Source: Annona cherimola (Eukaryota; Streptophyta; Magnoliopsida; Magnoliales; Annonaceae). Taken from it: a stretch of DNA of 64,000 nucleotides. The stretch lies in assembly GCA_030490835.1 (NCBI GenBank), contig CM059972.1, positions 7,222,264-7,286,263 on the forward strand, written 5' to 3'. A program made the position numbers and the translations under genes. Below, in pieces: positions 12,718-22,572 of the stretch (position 1 is its first letter; each line of letters starts with the position of its first letter). The notes beneath the pieces were generated by a model. That model was not told where the DNA came from. It searched no databases and saw only the letters and a program-made list of their open reading frames with translations.

Positions 12718-13082
12718 CGATCGTGTGCAGTCGGACTGCACCGTAATTACGGTGCAGTCCGCTGTAAAATGGACCCCACACATATTAGATTGTAATGAAA
12801 CTTTATACACTCGTTTATCCATATATAAATCATACTTTAGACGGTTTAGATGTTGAAAAAACCACTTTAAACTTGATATTTACATTAAACTATTTTATTA
12901 CGTTGATTTTGCACCATTTTAAGATGGGGACTGCACACATGTTGGATTTGGATGAAAATTGGTATGCTATTAAAGTGAACAATTCTAAATACAATGGGTG
13001 GGGTGAATTTTCCATTTATGATCAGGTGGGGCCCACAGTGCATGGACTGCACCGTGCAGTCACATGCACTGGAATAAATCCC
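12718..13082 (+). mobile_element. Micron-like MITE, copy 2, with intact palindromic terminus
   Basis: A near-identical direct repeat of the preceding copy, bounded by (TA)n on both sides. Its left terminus contains a perfect 30-bp palindrome at 12732-12761 (half-site CGGACTGCACCGTAA). Its right end carries GACTGCACCGTGCAGTC, itself a palindrome. Related diverged copies occur at 58.1-60.2 kb. No protein is encoded. Confidence 0.75.
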
Positions 13083-13349
13083 TATATATATATATATATA
13101 TATGTTGGGCCTGTCATTTAATAAAATCAAAATCATCTATTAATTTATTAACGTAAATTTATTTAAATTACCAAAAATAATTCTGATCGAGAATTTATAT
13201 GGAATGCAGTTATGGAAATTTATTAAAAACTTTTAGATCATTTCTTTTTCTTTTTTTCTAGACGAGTGAAAAAGCTGAGCTTCGGATTATTTAAACAATG
13301 ATGATAACGACTTTAAATGGTTTTAATATTTTATCTCGTATAATATATT

Positions 13350-13445
13350 AAAATACTTTAGAAATACAAAAAATGGCATGAATTGAACCACCGCAACACA
13401 TGATAATATATAGCTGAAGACCTTAGCGGCCATAAAACCAAGAGA
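13350..13445 (-). mobile_element. tRNA-derived SINE-like unit
   Basis: On the minus strand ATGGCCGCTAAGGTCT (near 13420-13435) resembles an A box and GGTGGTTCAATTCAT (near 13379-13393) a B box, about 30-40 bp apart. Ends and target duplication are unresolved. Confidence 0.35.
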
Positions 13446-13740
13446 ATATATATTGTTCACTTCTTGGTGGCCATCAATCAAAATCCAGTTAGTGGATATA
13501 ATAGGAATAGTAATTTGATAACACGGGAAGATGATCAATTGCTTTGTCTTCATCTATCTCTCTGTATATATGTGCATCTAGTAAACCAATCGCTGCATAA
13601 ATTTTGGAACGTATGTTCGTCTTGCTATGATGGAGAGAACATCTCATTCCTAAGAAACCAATCGCTGTAATCCACGCCTTAAATTGCGAAAGGAAACAAT
13701 CTTCCCACCAAGGATATCACGGACCCCGGTTGCTCAATGC

Positions 13741-14029
13741 TTACGGGTGCATGCACTCTTTTTTTTTTTTTTTGAATTTTTTTTTACAAAACTGTTAATC
13801 TAAGTTTATTTGACATATGTATCAATTTTTATCATTTTTGGAAATTTTTAAATTTTTTTCGAATTTTTAAAAATTAGTAAATGCCATTGATTTTTAAAAA
13901 TTCGAAAAAATATCTAAAATTATCCAAAAATGATGAAAATTAATATACATGTTAAATACACTTAAATTAATAGTTGCATGAAAAATTTTCAAAAAAATAA
14001 AAAAAAGGTGCATGCATTCAAACATTTGG
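13741..14029. mobile_element. MULE-type foldback MITE with 9-bp target duplication
   Basis: GCTCAATGC is repeated exactly at both flanks (13732-13740 and 14030-14038). Inside, GGGTGCATGCACTC and GAATGCATGCACC face each other, and the AT-rich arms fold back along most of their length. The arm core (ATCTAAGTTTATTTGACATA) is a variant of that in the 7569 family. No coding capacity. Confidence 0.75.
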
Positions 14030-14254
14030 GCTCAATGCTCCAAGGAGCATAGCCAGGAGCATAGAATTAAGTCTTAAATATCAAATACTGCGAAAAGACC
14101 CAAGTCCTTTCCAAATTACTGCAATAAACAAGAGATTGGTTGGCCTCATGGTTCTTATCTTATTTAGGACCCCATGAAATGATGTCAGCTATGTGCTTTG
14201 ATTATAAGTAACGGTTAATAAATAATCAAGTCAATAATTTTTGTCTCGATTAGT

Positions 14255-14694
14255 TGTCAAACCCTATTCTCTTATACAATAACTCGGGTAGATGCGGATT
14301 ACAGTGGAGGCACATATAATAAAATAAGATCAAATAAATAACATCAAGATCATACATAAAGATACATCAAGATTTATGTGGAAAATTCTTCACACTGAGA
14401 AGGGAAAAACTTCAGGAGATAGATGACAATCTACAATGATAAACAGATTACATAGATACACACAAGAATACCCCACACATATTCTTTAGATACCTCGCAC
14501 ACACACTAAACAAGAACACTCTGATAACCCCCTCTCTCACACTCCTACGGGACACCTCAAAGTTCTATCAGATCCCTAATTGATCAACCTATAAATAGAA
14601 TTCCTCTAGGCTCTTACGTAATCCCAGTCTCTCACAACTAAACTACACAATATACGCAATCTCAATTCCAACAGAATATAAGACAAACCTAACA
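14255..14694 (-). repeat. 3' LTR of the Copia-like element
   Basis: Paired with 16074-16489. On the minus strand it contains a TATA-like TTCTATTTATAGG and begins TGTTAGGTTTGTC directly after the polypurine tract at 14695-14707. Confidence 0.7.
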
Positions 14695-16073
14695 AATCTC
14701 CACCTTGGCTTGAATTCTATATACATCATGCTTCGATCTGCATCATGGCATCAACCTTGCACTCGATCATGCATCAGCTACAAATAAAAAAATGAACTGC
14801 ATTCCGTTTTCCAACCACATCGCATTCTCAAGACTCCTAGACTCTCCACGATCTAATGCCAATGCATTATCAGGATCTAATAGCCATTGTCTATTGCGTA
14901 ACTTAGAAAAACTTATTCTATCTCCACGTGCTCTCCATGCATCCTTAGCATTAGCACAACCATAGACTATTAAATCGGATCTACTCATGAGTTATTGCTT
15001 CAAAATAGATCAAACTTGATTCCTCCCGATCAACCTCGACCTACATGATCCAACTTGACCCGTCCAACGATGTAGCATTTTCTTGAATCTACACAGCCCA
15101 CAAGAAGCACAACACCTCATCCCAACGAAATCTCCAATCAATGCAGAACATCCGTAGCTCCATGAAGTCCTCTCACTCCACCTTAATCTGAACCACCTGT
15201 CAAATCTCACATAATTGAAACAAAAATCTGCCCAAACAGACATCACCATTGCGTTCACAATATCTAAAAAATGTAGAAATCCATACTTGGATGACCAAAA
15301 CCCAACTCCAGAATCACCTAATCTGGATTGCATGCGCACACTGTGTGGGTGTTCCTTCAGTGCACCATAACTTATGCACTTTCTTCTTTCCAAAGCCACC
15401 AATTTCTTCTCCTAGCCCGAGCTGCCACCATGCTCAACACAGCATTGCCACTGCCGGCATCCATCATGACCCGCCATGCATACCAGCGGTCGTCCAACCT
15501 GAAAACTTTTCAAGTCCCCAGACAAAACTTCCTTAAAAAGCTGCTGCCGCCATCTCCCTGTTTTCCTTCTTTGTTGCCGGCGAGATTTTCGGCCGCCTCA
15601 ATGTTGTCAGCTCCTCCTTCCTCATCGCCAGCGTTCCGCCAGTCGCCGCTGCTCTTTTCCAGCTTCCTGGATCTGCTTGCAGAGATCCGCCAACACGTTG
15701 CGTACTTTTCGCGCCTTTCCTTGGATCTCAGCCGTCCAAATCAAATTTGGACCATAATCCGCACGATCCGTTTGCAGTCTCTTCCACATGATTGACCAGA
15801 GTTGGCCATGAGCGCACCCACCGGCCTTCTTCTCCGGATCCATCCAACGGCCTAGATCTAACCATCCAGATACTTCTTGACCTCCGCACCATGGCCATAG
15901 CTCCATGGCTGCACAGATCAAACTCCAAATCCGGCCACACCTAGCCATACAAAACAACCACAAGATCTTGTGCCTTCAAAGTGACGCTATTAGCCTGCCT
16001 TCCACAAAACATTAATCTAACAGTTCATCCTCTTCCCAAATCACAAATCTATCACCATATCTCTAATTACGCT

Positions 16074-16489
16074 TGTTAGGAAAGCTGATTCGGGTTGTAG
16101 AAGCACGTACAATAAAATATGATCAAATAAATAACAACAAGATCATACATAAAGAGACACCGAGATTTACGTGGAAAACCTTTCACACTAAGAAGGAAAA
16201 AACTACGACAGAGAGACATGGCAATCTGCTATGATAAACAGGTTACAGAAATACATACAATAATACTCCATACATATTTTCTGGATGTCTCACACAAATT
16301 CTAAATAAGAACACTCTAATACCACCCCCTCTCACACCCCTACGGGACACCTCAAGGGTCCACCGGATCCCTAGTTGATCTGCCTATAAATAGAATTCCT
16401 CTAGACTCTTATATAATCCCAGTCTTTCACAACTAAACTACACAGGATACGCAACCCCAGTTCCAGTAGAATGCAAGAGAAACTTAACA
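16074..16489 (-). repeat. 5' LTR of the Copia-like element
   Basis: A direct-repeat partner of 14255-14694, starting TGTTAAGTTTCTC on the minus strand and ending ...CCTAACA. A TATA-like TTCTATTTATAGG is conserved. Confidence 0.7.
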
Positions 16490-17969
16490 ATAACAACAAA
16501 ACGAACACACAAATTTTGAAAATTGACGTGGAGTTTCAATTAAAGGTGTATAAATTTTATTTAGAAGGCACAAGCAAACTAGATTTTCAACAGAGAAAAT
16601 GAAAATATGAAAATATAAATAAGAACAGGAAAAGACATGCTGATAAAGATAATTACGGCATTATATAAATCATAAAAAGAGTCTAAAGTAGGAGTATTTT
16701 ATATTTAAAACTGTCTCACAAATGGCAGCATCGGGATTCATTGAGCAACATTTTTAAATATAGAGGATCTATTTTGTAAATACCCAAAACCACAAGCTCC
16801 AATTTTAAATTAAGTGGAAGTTATAGGGCTTAGAAAAAAGCCTATAGATGGGGGCACTACAAAATTGAAGCATGATGCATGGAAGACAAGAAACCCCTCA
16901 ATGTCGTGGAAGGTGGGAGTGGAATCTAATCGTTTATACAAATTTGGCAATACAAGAAAGATGGGTTTGGTCGAGAATTTATCTGGAGGAATACTGCGGC
17001 AAAATTCATTATGAAAGTCAATTGCCCATCAATGTCATGTAAAATGGAAGCGGGAATATACACGAATTTTGTCATCAAAGAGAATAGGTTAGGTCCATCA
17101 ATATATGTCTGTAGTTTGACAGATGCTCCGGAGTCTGGCCTACATTTCTGGATTGTCTCTTGCTAGAAAAAACAAATCAAGGAAAAGACGAATGAGATGA
17201 GTCCAAGAAGAATCTGATCCTATGCTTAAAGTCATCTCTCGAGGCCCTGAGGTCTGTTTTGCAAATATTGAAAACATGAAATCTAATTTTTTTTTATTAT
17301 TATTATAGAACATTACTTTCGTAAATATCCTATTTCCCAGTCGAGTTCCGGTTTTCAATGTTGATGGGCTGAGCACCATGATCACCGATGGATATGAAAC
17401 CTAAATGCCTTTACTTAAGCTAGCCAAGGCCGTGTATATGCCGCTGATGTCCTTTGAAAAAAACAAATTTTTGAATTTTTAATTTATTACTGATAAAAAT
17501 ACCCCCAAAATAGTTTCAATTTTATGAAAAATGTGAAAATGATTGGAATATAAAAAATAAGATAGTTTGGTAGTTAATATTTCAACTCAGATAAAGAAGT
17601 GCGTAGGAATAAAATTTTAAAAAAAAATTCCTTTTACCAGTACAAAACAAACCCTAAGAATTGAAATAAGATTTGGATTAGAATTGTTTAATTCCCAGTT
17701 CAAGTTTACATTCTTAATACACGATAAGCCTATTTTTTATTACTAACTTTAATTTTTCATCTTACATAATATAATTTTTATATACGTGTCATAATAAACC
17801 TACAACAACTTATTTTTAAAATTCTCCCTTCAGATCCAATTCCATTGAACACGAATATATATATATATTTAAAACTTAACTTGTGAACCATGAATTCTCT
17901 TCATGATTTTTCATAGTCCAAAAATCAATACTGATTTTGACATCACTTGACATCAGTCCAAGCATCCAA
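16490..17969. other. Intergenic, no gene seen
   Basis: The short ORFs here (for example 16814-17014 +, 17385-17140 -) match nothing recognised. The sequence is AT-rich and leads into the duplicated promoter block of the downstream P450. Confidence 0.5.
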
Positions 17970-18275
17970 CCCCTACGGTAAGGAAAATTCTCAATATAAA
18001 GGAAATTTTATTTTTTAAAAGGTTTTTATTCTTAGGCAACACAAATTCAAAAATAAAATTGGTAGAAGAAATTTTAAGATAAAATAAGTAATTTGGAAAT
18101 TAATCAAAGAAATAAGTAACGCCCCCTATGGCAAGGAAAATTCTCAATATAAAGGAAATTTTATTTTGTAAAAGGTTTTTATTCTTAGGCAACACAATTT
18201 CCAAATAAAATTGGTAGAAGAAATTTTAAGATAAAATAAGTAATTTGGAAATTGATTAAAGATATAAGTATCGCC
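17970..18275. repeat. 153-bp tandem duplication in the P450 promoter
   Basis: The block starting CCCCTACGG (about 17970) is repeated with period 153 at about 18123. Both copies carry AGGAAAATTCTCAATATAAA, AGGTTTTTATTCTTAGGCAA and TAAGTAATTTGGAAATT, with only a few mismatches. The second copy ends six bases before the TATA box, so the whole proximal promoter is doubled. Confidence 0.9.
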
Positions 18276-18280
18276 CCACT

Positions 18281-18287
18281 TATAAAA
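18281..18287 (+). promoter_or_regulatory. TATA box of the CYP716-like gene
   Basis: TATAAAA lies 62 bp upstream of the chosen start codon. A start site about 30 bp downstream would give a short leader containing CCAAACCAAACCAAACC repeats and no upstream ATG. Confidence 0.65.
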
Positions 18288-18348
18288 AGACCCCCTCATC
18301 AAGTCATTGAGAGAAACTAACCAAACCAAACCAAACCAAGTCATCGCC

Positions 18349-20231
18349 ATGAACCCACCTCTAACAGCAAGCTTGAATGCTACCCCACTCGGCGATGGCG
18401 GCCTTCTTTTCCTCACCCTCATCGTGGGTGTCCTGGGGATATTATTTCTGATCATCACAAGATTCCAGCTGCTGATGAGCAAGACAAAGCTGCCTCCTGG
18501 GAGCTATGGCTGGCCTGTTATTGGAGAAACCAGGTCCATTCTCTCCAGCAACTCCAAACTCAGCGACTTCATAAGCAAGAGAAGGAAGAGATACCACCCG
18601 GAGGTGTTCAAGACATCGGTGTTCGGTCACAAGATGATCTACATGTGCGGACCAGCTGCCAACAAGTTCCTCTTCTCCAACGAGAACAAGCTCGTCCTCA
18701 CCTGGTGGCCGCACTCCGTCCAGAGCATCTTCCCTTCCGCCGTCAATAACAGCAACACAAGCAGCCACCAGAGGAAGCTGCTGGCTTCTTTCCTCAAGCC
18801 AGAAGCTCTTAGAAGCTATGTTGGAATGCTGGATGCTGCGGCCCAGCGCCATATGGAGGATGAGTGGGGAGGAAGAGAGGAGGTGAAGGCGGCGGAGCTA
18901 ATCAGGAAGTATGCATTCGTGCTGGCGTGCCGCCTGTTTTCGAGTGTGGAAGACCGGCAGCTGGTCTCGAAACTCGCCCATGAGCTGCACCGCCTGGTGA
19001 TGGGGGTGTTGCAGGTGCCAGTGAGATTGCCGGGGACAAGGTATCACCGGGCGATGAAGGCCGCAGAGGAGATTAGGAAAGAGCTAAGACCCATTATCGA
19101 ACAGAGGAGAAAGGATGCGGCGGCGGCCGCCATGGCAGGCTCTTCAGTGCCAAAGATGCAGGATATGGTGTGGTATCTGATGACGACGGCCGACGACAAG
19201 GGGCAGTTCATGACGGAGAAGGAGATCTTGGACAACATGGTGCTGTTGTTGTTTGCAGGCCATGACACCACCACATGTGCCATCACCTTCCTGGTCAAAT
19301 TTCTGGCTCACAGGCCTGATGTGTATGACCGAGTCTACAAAGGTTTGCCCACTGCTCTCACTTAATGGATTTTTTGTTTTAAAACTTGATAGAATTACTA
19401 AATATGTTGATTGGGTCATTTTGAAGGATTCAACTTTACCAATTGTGTAATATGATCTGATTCTTTGTTCCCGTTCATAATTCGGCAGTCTTGATCAGTT
19501 GTTGTTTTATGATCATAACAGTAGCTGAGGTCTATGCCTGAATGTATTGATATTTTGTTGGTCATTAATTGCTGTGATTTTAGAGCAAATGGAGATTGCA
19601 AAGTCAAAAGGAGAAGGAGATCACCTGAATTGGGAGGACATACTGAAGATGAAGTTCTCATGGAACGTGGCCTGTGAATCTATGAGATTGCAGCCGCCAG
19701 TAGGAGGGGGCTTCAGAGAAGCCATTTCTGATTTCACCTATGCAGGTTTCACAATTCCAAAGGGTTGGAAGGTAATATCTTGGCTGAATAGATTCCAATC
19801 TGTTAACTCTGGTTGGTTGTTGGGGATGTTATTTTGGCTTAGATAGTTTTTCATGCCCATAGTTGGTTTTGATGGTCGGGTATGTTAGTCTGATCGAGTG
19901 TTGCTGCTTGTGATCTGGACAGATATCATGGAGCCCTTACACAACAAACGAAAGTGAAGAATACTTTGCAGAGCCGCAGAAATTCGACCCTTGGCGGTTC
20001 GAGAGAGAGGGTCCCATTCCATACACATTTATTCCGTTCGGTGGGGGTCCTCGCATGTGCCCAGGGAAGGAGTTTGCTAGACTCGAGATTCTGGTCTTCC
20101 TCCACAATGTGGTGAAAAGGTTTAAGTGGGAGGCAATCATCCCCGATGAAGAGATAAAGATAGACATGATGCCATACCTGGTACAAGGCCTTCCTCTTCG
20201 ACTTCAACCTCACGCCAAAACAAACACCTGA
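18349..20231 (+). CDS. CYP716: CYP716-family cytochrome P450 (3 exons, 496 aa)
   Basis: Exons are 18349-19342, 19584-19771 and 19923-20231; both introns are GT-AG and the joined frame closes at TGA. The protein has an N-terminal membrane helix (about 19-40), a proline hinge LPPG (48-51), the I-helix oxygen-binding motif AGHDTT (303-308), the K-helix ExxR (E363, R366), FDPWRF (415-420) and the heme loop [10 protein letters not shown] (433-442, ligand Cys440). [20 protein letters not shown] and the C-terminal [12 protein letters not shown] pattern are characteristic of plant CYP716. Known members sit in the ER membrane and oxidise triterpene scaffolds such as amyrins, often at C-28. Divergence in the I helix and N-terminus leaves subfamily and substrate open. 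The start chosen is the first in-frame ATG, 62 bp after the TATA box. No key residue is missing. Confidence 0.93.
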
Positions 20232-21169
20232 ACAGCCATAAAACTTTTTCAATTTTTCCTCTCTTTTTTTTAGGCTGCGCTGTAACGAGTACTGGGCAGG
20301 TTGTGATGAAAAATATATATTAACAGCAACTCTTCATACATCGAATTATTTGGTCGAAAATTATCAATTGCTTGCACCCCATAAGGCCATAACTTAGTAG
20401 TGAGATAATCACTGTTAATAACGGCTGGCAACCACCGCTTTTGTTCCACGGGTCAGCAGAATTCAGATGACCGTAGAAGATTATTGGGAACATTAGAAAA
20501 TAGAAACATGCATCGAAGGGCGTTGACCTAATGCAACCCTCAACGCCCATGACCCACTTTTTGTTTTATTTTATTTTAATCTTTCTCGACCACATTTAAC
20601 ATTCATCCATATGTATTTGTTGCGTTAGAGCATGACCCAACATTGAAACGCCAGGCTAACATATTGTATGCCTATGATATTTTGATAGTAATTTTCCCGA
20701 CAAATGCAAATCACAGATTCAAGTTATTACGGTGTGAATACTAGCATTTTCAGGGTTCGATTGGAGATTTTGTACTCTCTTCCTTCCTTTCTTGCACTCG
20801 GAAATGTGGCTCTAAGGTGGATTTACGAGAATTGGGTCTGCGTTCAGAGAATCACCATCTTTATGAGATCCCATTTCCTTGGGTTTTGTCCATCACAGAT
20901 TTTTTAATTTATCATCATTAATTGAATTCTGTGGATAATTACATTCTCAGGATCGATTAGCAGTCATCAAACACTGAACAGATGCTGTACATCTCTCCTG
21001 TTAGGCTGCGTCTACAGGTTTTCATGACTCAAGAGAAAGTCGTCTACATTTGTAAAACAAAAATTCGCTAGCACGATAAATTATTCAGAAAATTCTAATT
21101 AGTGCAAGTTCAAATTCTACTCAAGTTTGAAGTTGCTTCCCTACGGCCGGCCGTACTTGAGCTCCTGCT
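20232..21169. other. 3' flank of the P450 and intergenic DNA
   Basis: Contains the presumed 3'UTR (to about 20.3 kb). No other gene or structured element is recognised. Confidence 0.5.
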
Positions 21170-21840
21170 ACATCAAGCCATTTAACATTTTTTACTTTTT
21201 TTGTTTTTTGTTAAACATGTTAATTTAAGTATATTTAATCTATAATCCAAATTTTATCTTTTTTAATATATTTATATATATAATTTTTTTTTATTGGAAA
21301 ATATTTTACATCATATCTCAATTCATATTACATTCAAACCCTGAGACAATTCTAACAAGCTTACAATGAAAGATGACAATGAGCTTCCACATATCAAGTG
21401 GGGAGACCACTAACTCCCATTTGAGTACAAAAGGGGACCACATGCCCCCACCCCAACTCTGGTTCAGAATCCCGTAAGGGATTTGAACCACGCACTGGCT
21501 GGGAACGGAAATCCCGTTCCGCAGCCGGTGACCAAACGAGCGGTGCTCGTTTGGCAACATATCAAGTGGGGAGACCACTAGCTCTTTAAAACACGGGTAT
21601 TGTGTTTTTGATATGTTTATATAATTTTTTTTTTAAAAAACACAAGCATTATAAGAACATCACAATAGCCCTTTGTTTAAAAATCAATTTATTATTTTCA
21701 AACACTTGCAAGAACATCACAATACCTGTGTTTAAAAGTCAAATATATTTGCCTCTAAAAAAATCAAATATCTATAAACATATCAAAAAATGATAAAACT
21801 TAAATTATAAATTAAATACACCTAAATTAATACATTTATA
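21170..21840. mobile_element. Foldback element of the shared-core type, split by later insertions
   Basis: The left arm (GTTAATTTAAGTATATTTAA, near 21220) and right arm (AAATTAAATACACCTAAATT, near 21808) are inverted copies of the arm core seen at 7569, 13741 and 52190. They are separated by unrelated sequence that includes a SINE-like unit at 21413-21556. Termini are unresolved. Confidence 0.4.
21413..21556 (-). mobile_element. SINE-like insertion with a 24-bp flanking direct repeat
   Basis: A perfect 24-bp direct repeat beginning ACATATCAAGTGGGG flanks the unit (21389-21412 and 21557-21580). On the minus strand it holds GGTTCAAATCCC (near 21478-21489), an excellent pol III B box, about 67 bp from the start. 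A small hairpin (CCAAACGAGC paired with GCTCGTTTGG) lies at its 5' end. The A box is weak. The long target repeat fits LINE-machinery retroposition. Confidence 0.6.
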
Positions 21841-22572
21841 ATATATATATATATATATGTGTTAAACGGCCGGGCGCACATCGACTCAAGATTTTACCAG
21901 ACACGAGTATCTTCCTGACAAATCTGGATTTGGAACGGCAACCAGAAACAACCAAAAAAAAAAAAGGATTAGGCCAGACTATGTACACGTGGATGAGGAT
22001 TGGATCCCTCTCCACCACGCATCATCAATACACAAGCAGGATACCAGAATACATTGGCAAACGTTCGAACCATGTCACCACTCGACAATATCGAGCTTAC
22101 CGCACGTACGGTAACACGTATCCAACCCCGTGCATTTACTGTGCCGTGGGAACGTCAGCGAGGCGAAAATATATTCTTTCAAGGCCGTGCGCTATAACGA
22201 GGCAACTTCCAACCAGCAATGAGCTATAAGCCAACGACAGCTTACCTTCACCCAACGACGGAGCTCATCATGGCCTCAGGGAGAAGGGAAACGGATGTCC
22301 AAGAAGAGGCCATCACTACCATACGCTGGCCCCAGTTACTGGCTGATACCAAAGCTCTTGATATGGAAATTAATATATAAACATAATGTCACACACACAC
22401 ACACACAGCGAGGGACGCAGTAAAAGATCCATTCATACTACCAAAGATTCTATCCTTGAGGAATACTCAAGTTCACCGATTTCTCTAAGAATATGGCTTT
22501 ACCGATGCAACAACAATCAACAAGATGGATGGGTTCCAGTAGAGCTTGATAAGCACTGGGCGGCCAGAAGCA
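21841..22572. other. Intergenic plus presumed 3'UTR of the LIF2-like gene
   Basis: Contains a short TA tract (about 21840-21857) and a (CA)n tract (about 22388-22407). The minus-strand gene ends at 22573, so its 3'UTR should lie within about 22.38-22.57 kb. No further gene is seen. Confidence 0.5.

Larger units (their letters stand above)
14255..16489 (-). mobile_element. Non-autonomous Copia-like LTR retroelement (LARD-like)
   Basis: Two direct repeats, 14255-14694 and 16074-16489, share long stretches such as GATCATACATAAAGA and CCTATAAATAGAATTCCTCT. On the minus strand they run TGTTAGG... to ...CA, and a polypurine tract (AAGGTGGAGATT) directly precedes the left copy. This makes the left copy the 3' LTR and the element minus-strand. 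The internal 1.38 kb holds only unrecognised ORFs, with no gag, integrase or reverse transcriptase. No clear tRNA-primer site and no matching 5-bp flanks were found. The LTRs have visibly diverged, so the insertion is old. Confidence 0.75.

Noticed and set aside
12410..13121. Two similar plus-strand ORFs (148 and 108 aa) that look like a duplicated small gene
   Set aside because: Their similarity comes from tandem Micron-like repeats. The same sequence recurs, full of stops, at 58-60 kb. There is no conserved domain.
14767..15963. ORFs inside the LTR element as gag or pol
   Set aside because: No zinc knuckle, protease, integrase or reverse-transcriptase motif is visible; the frames are short and inconsistent.
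18442..19419. Minus-strand ORFs of 84-136 aa over the P450
   Set aside because: Antisense shadows of CYP716 exon 1.
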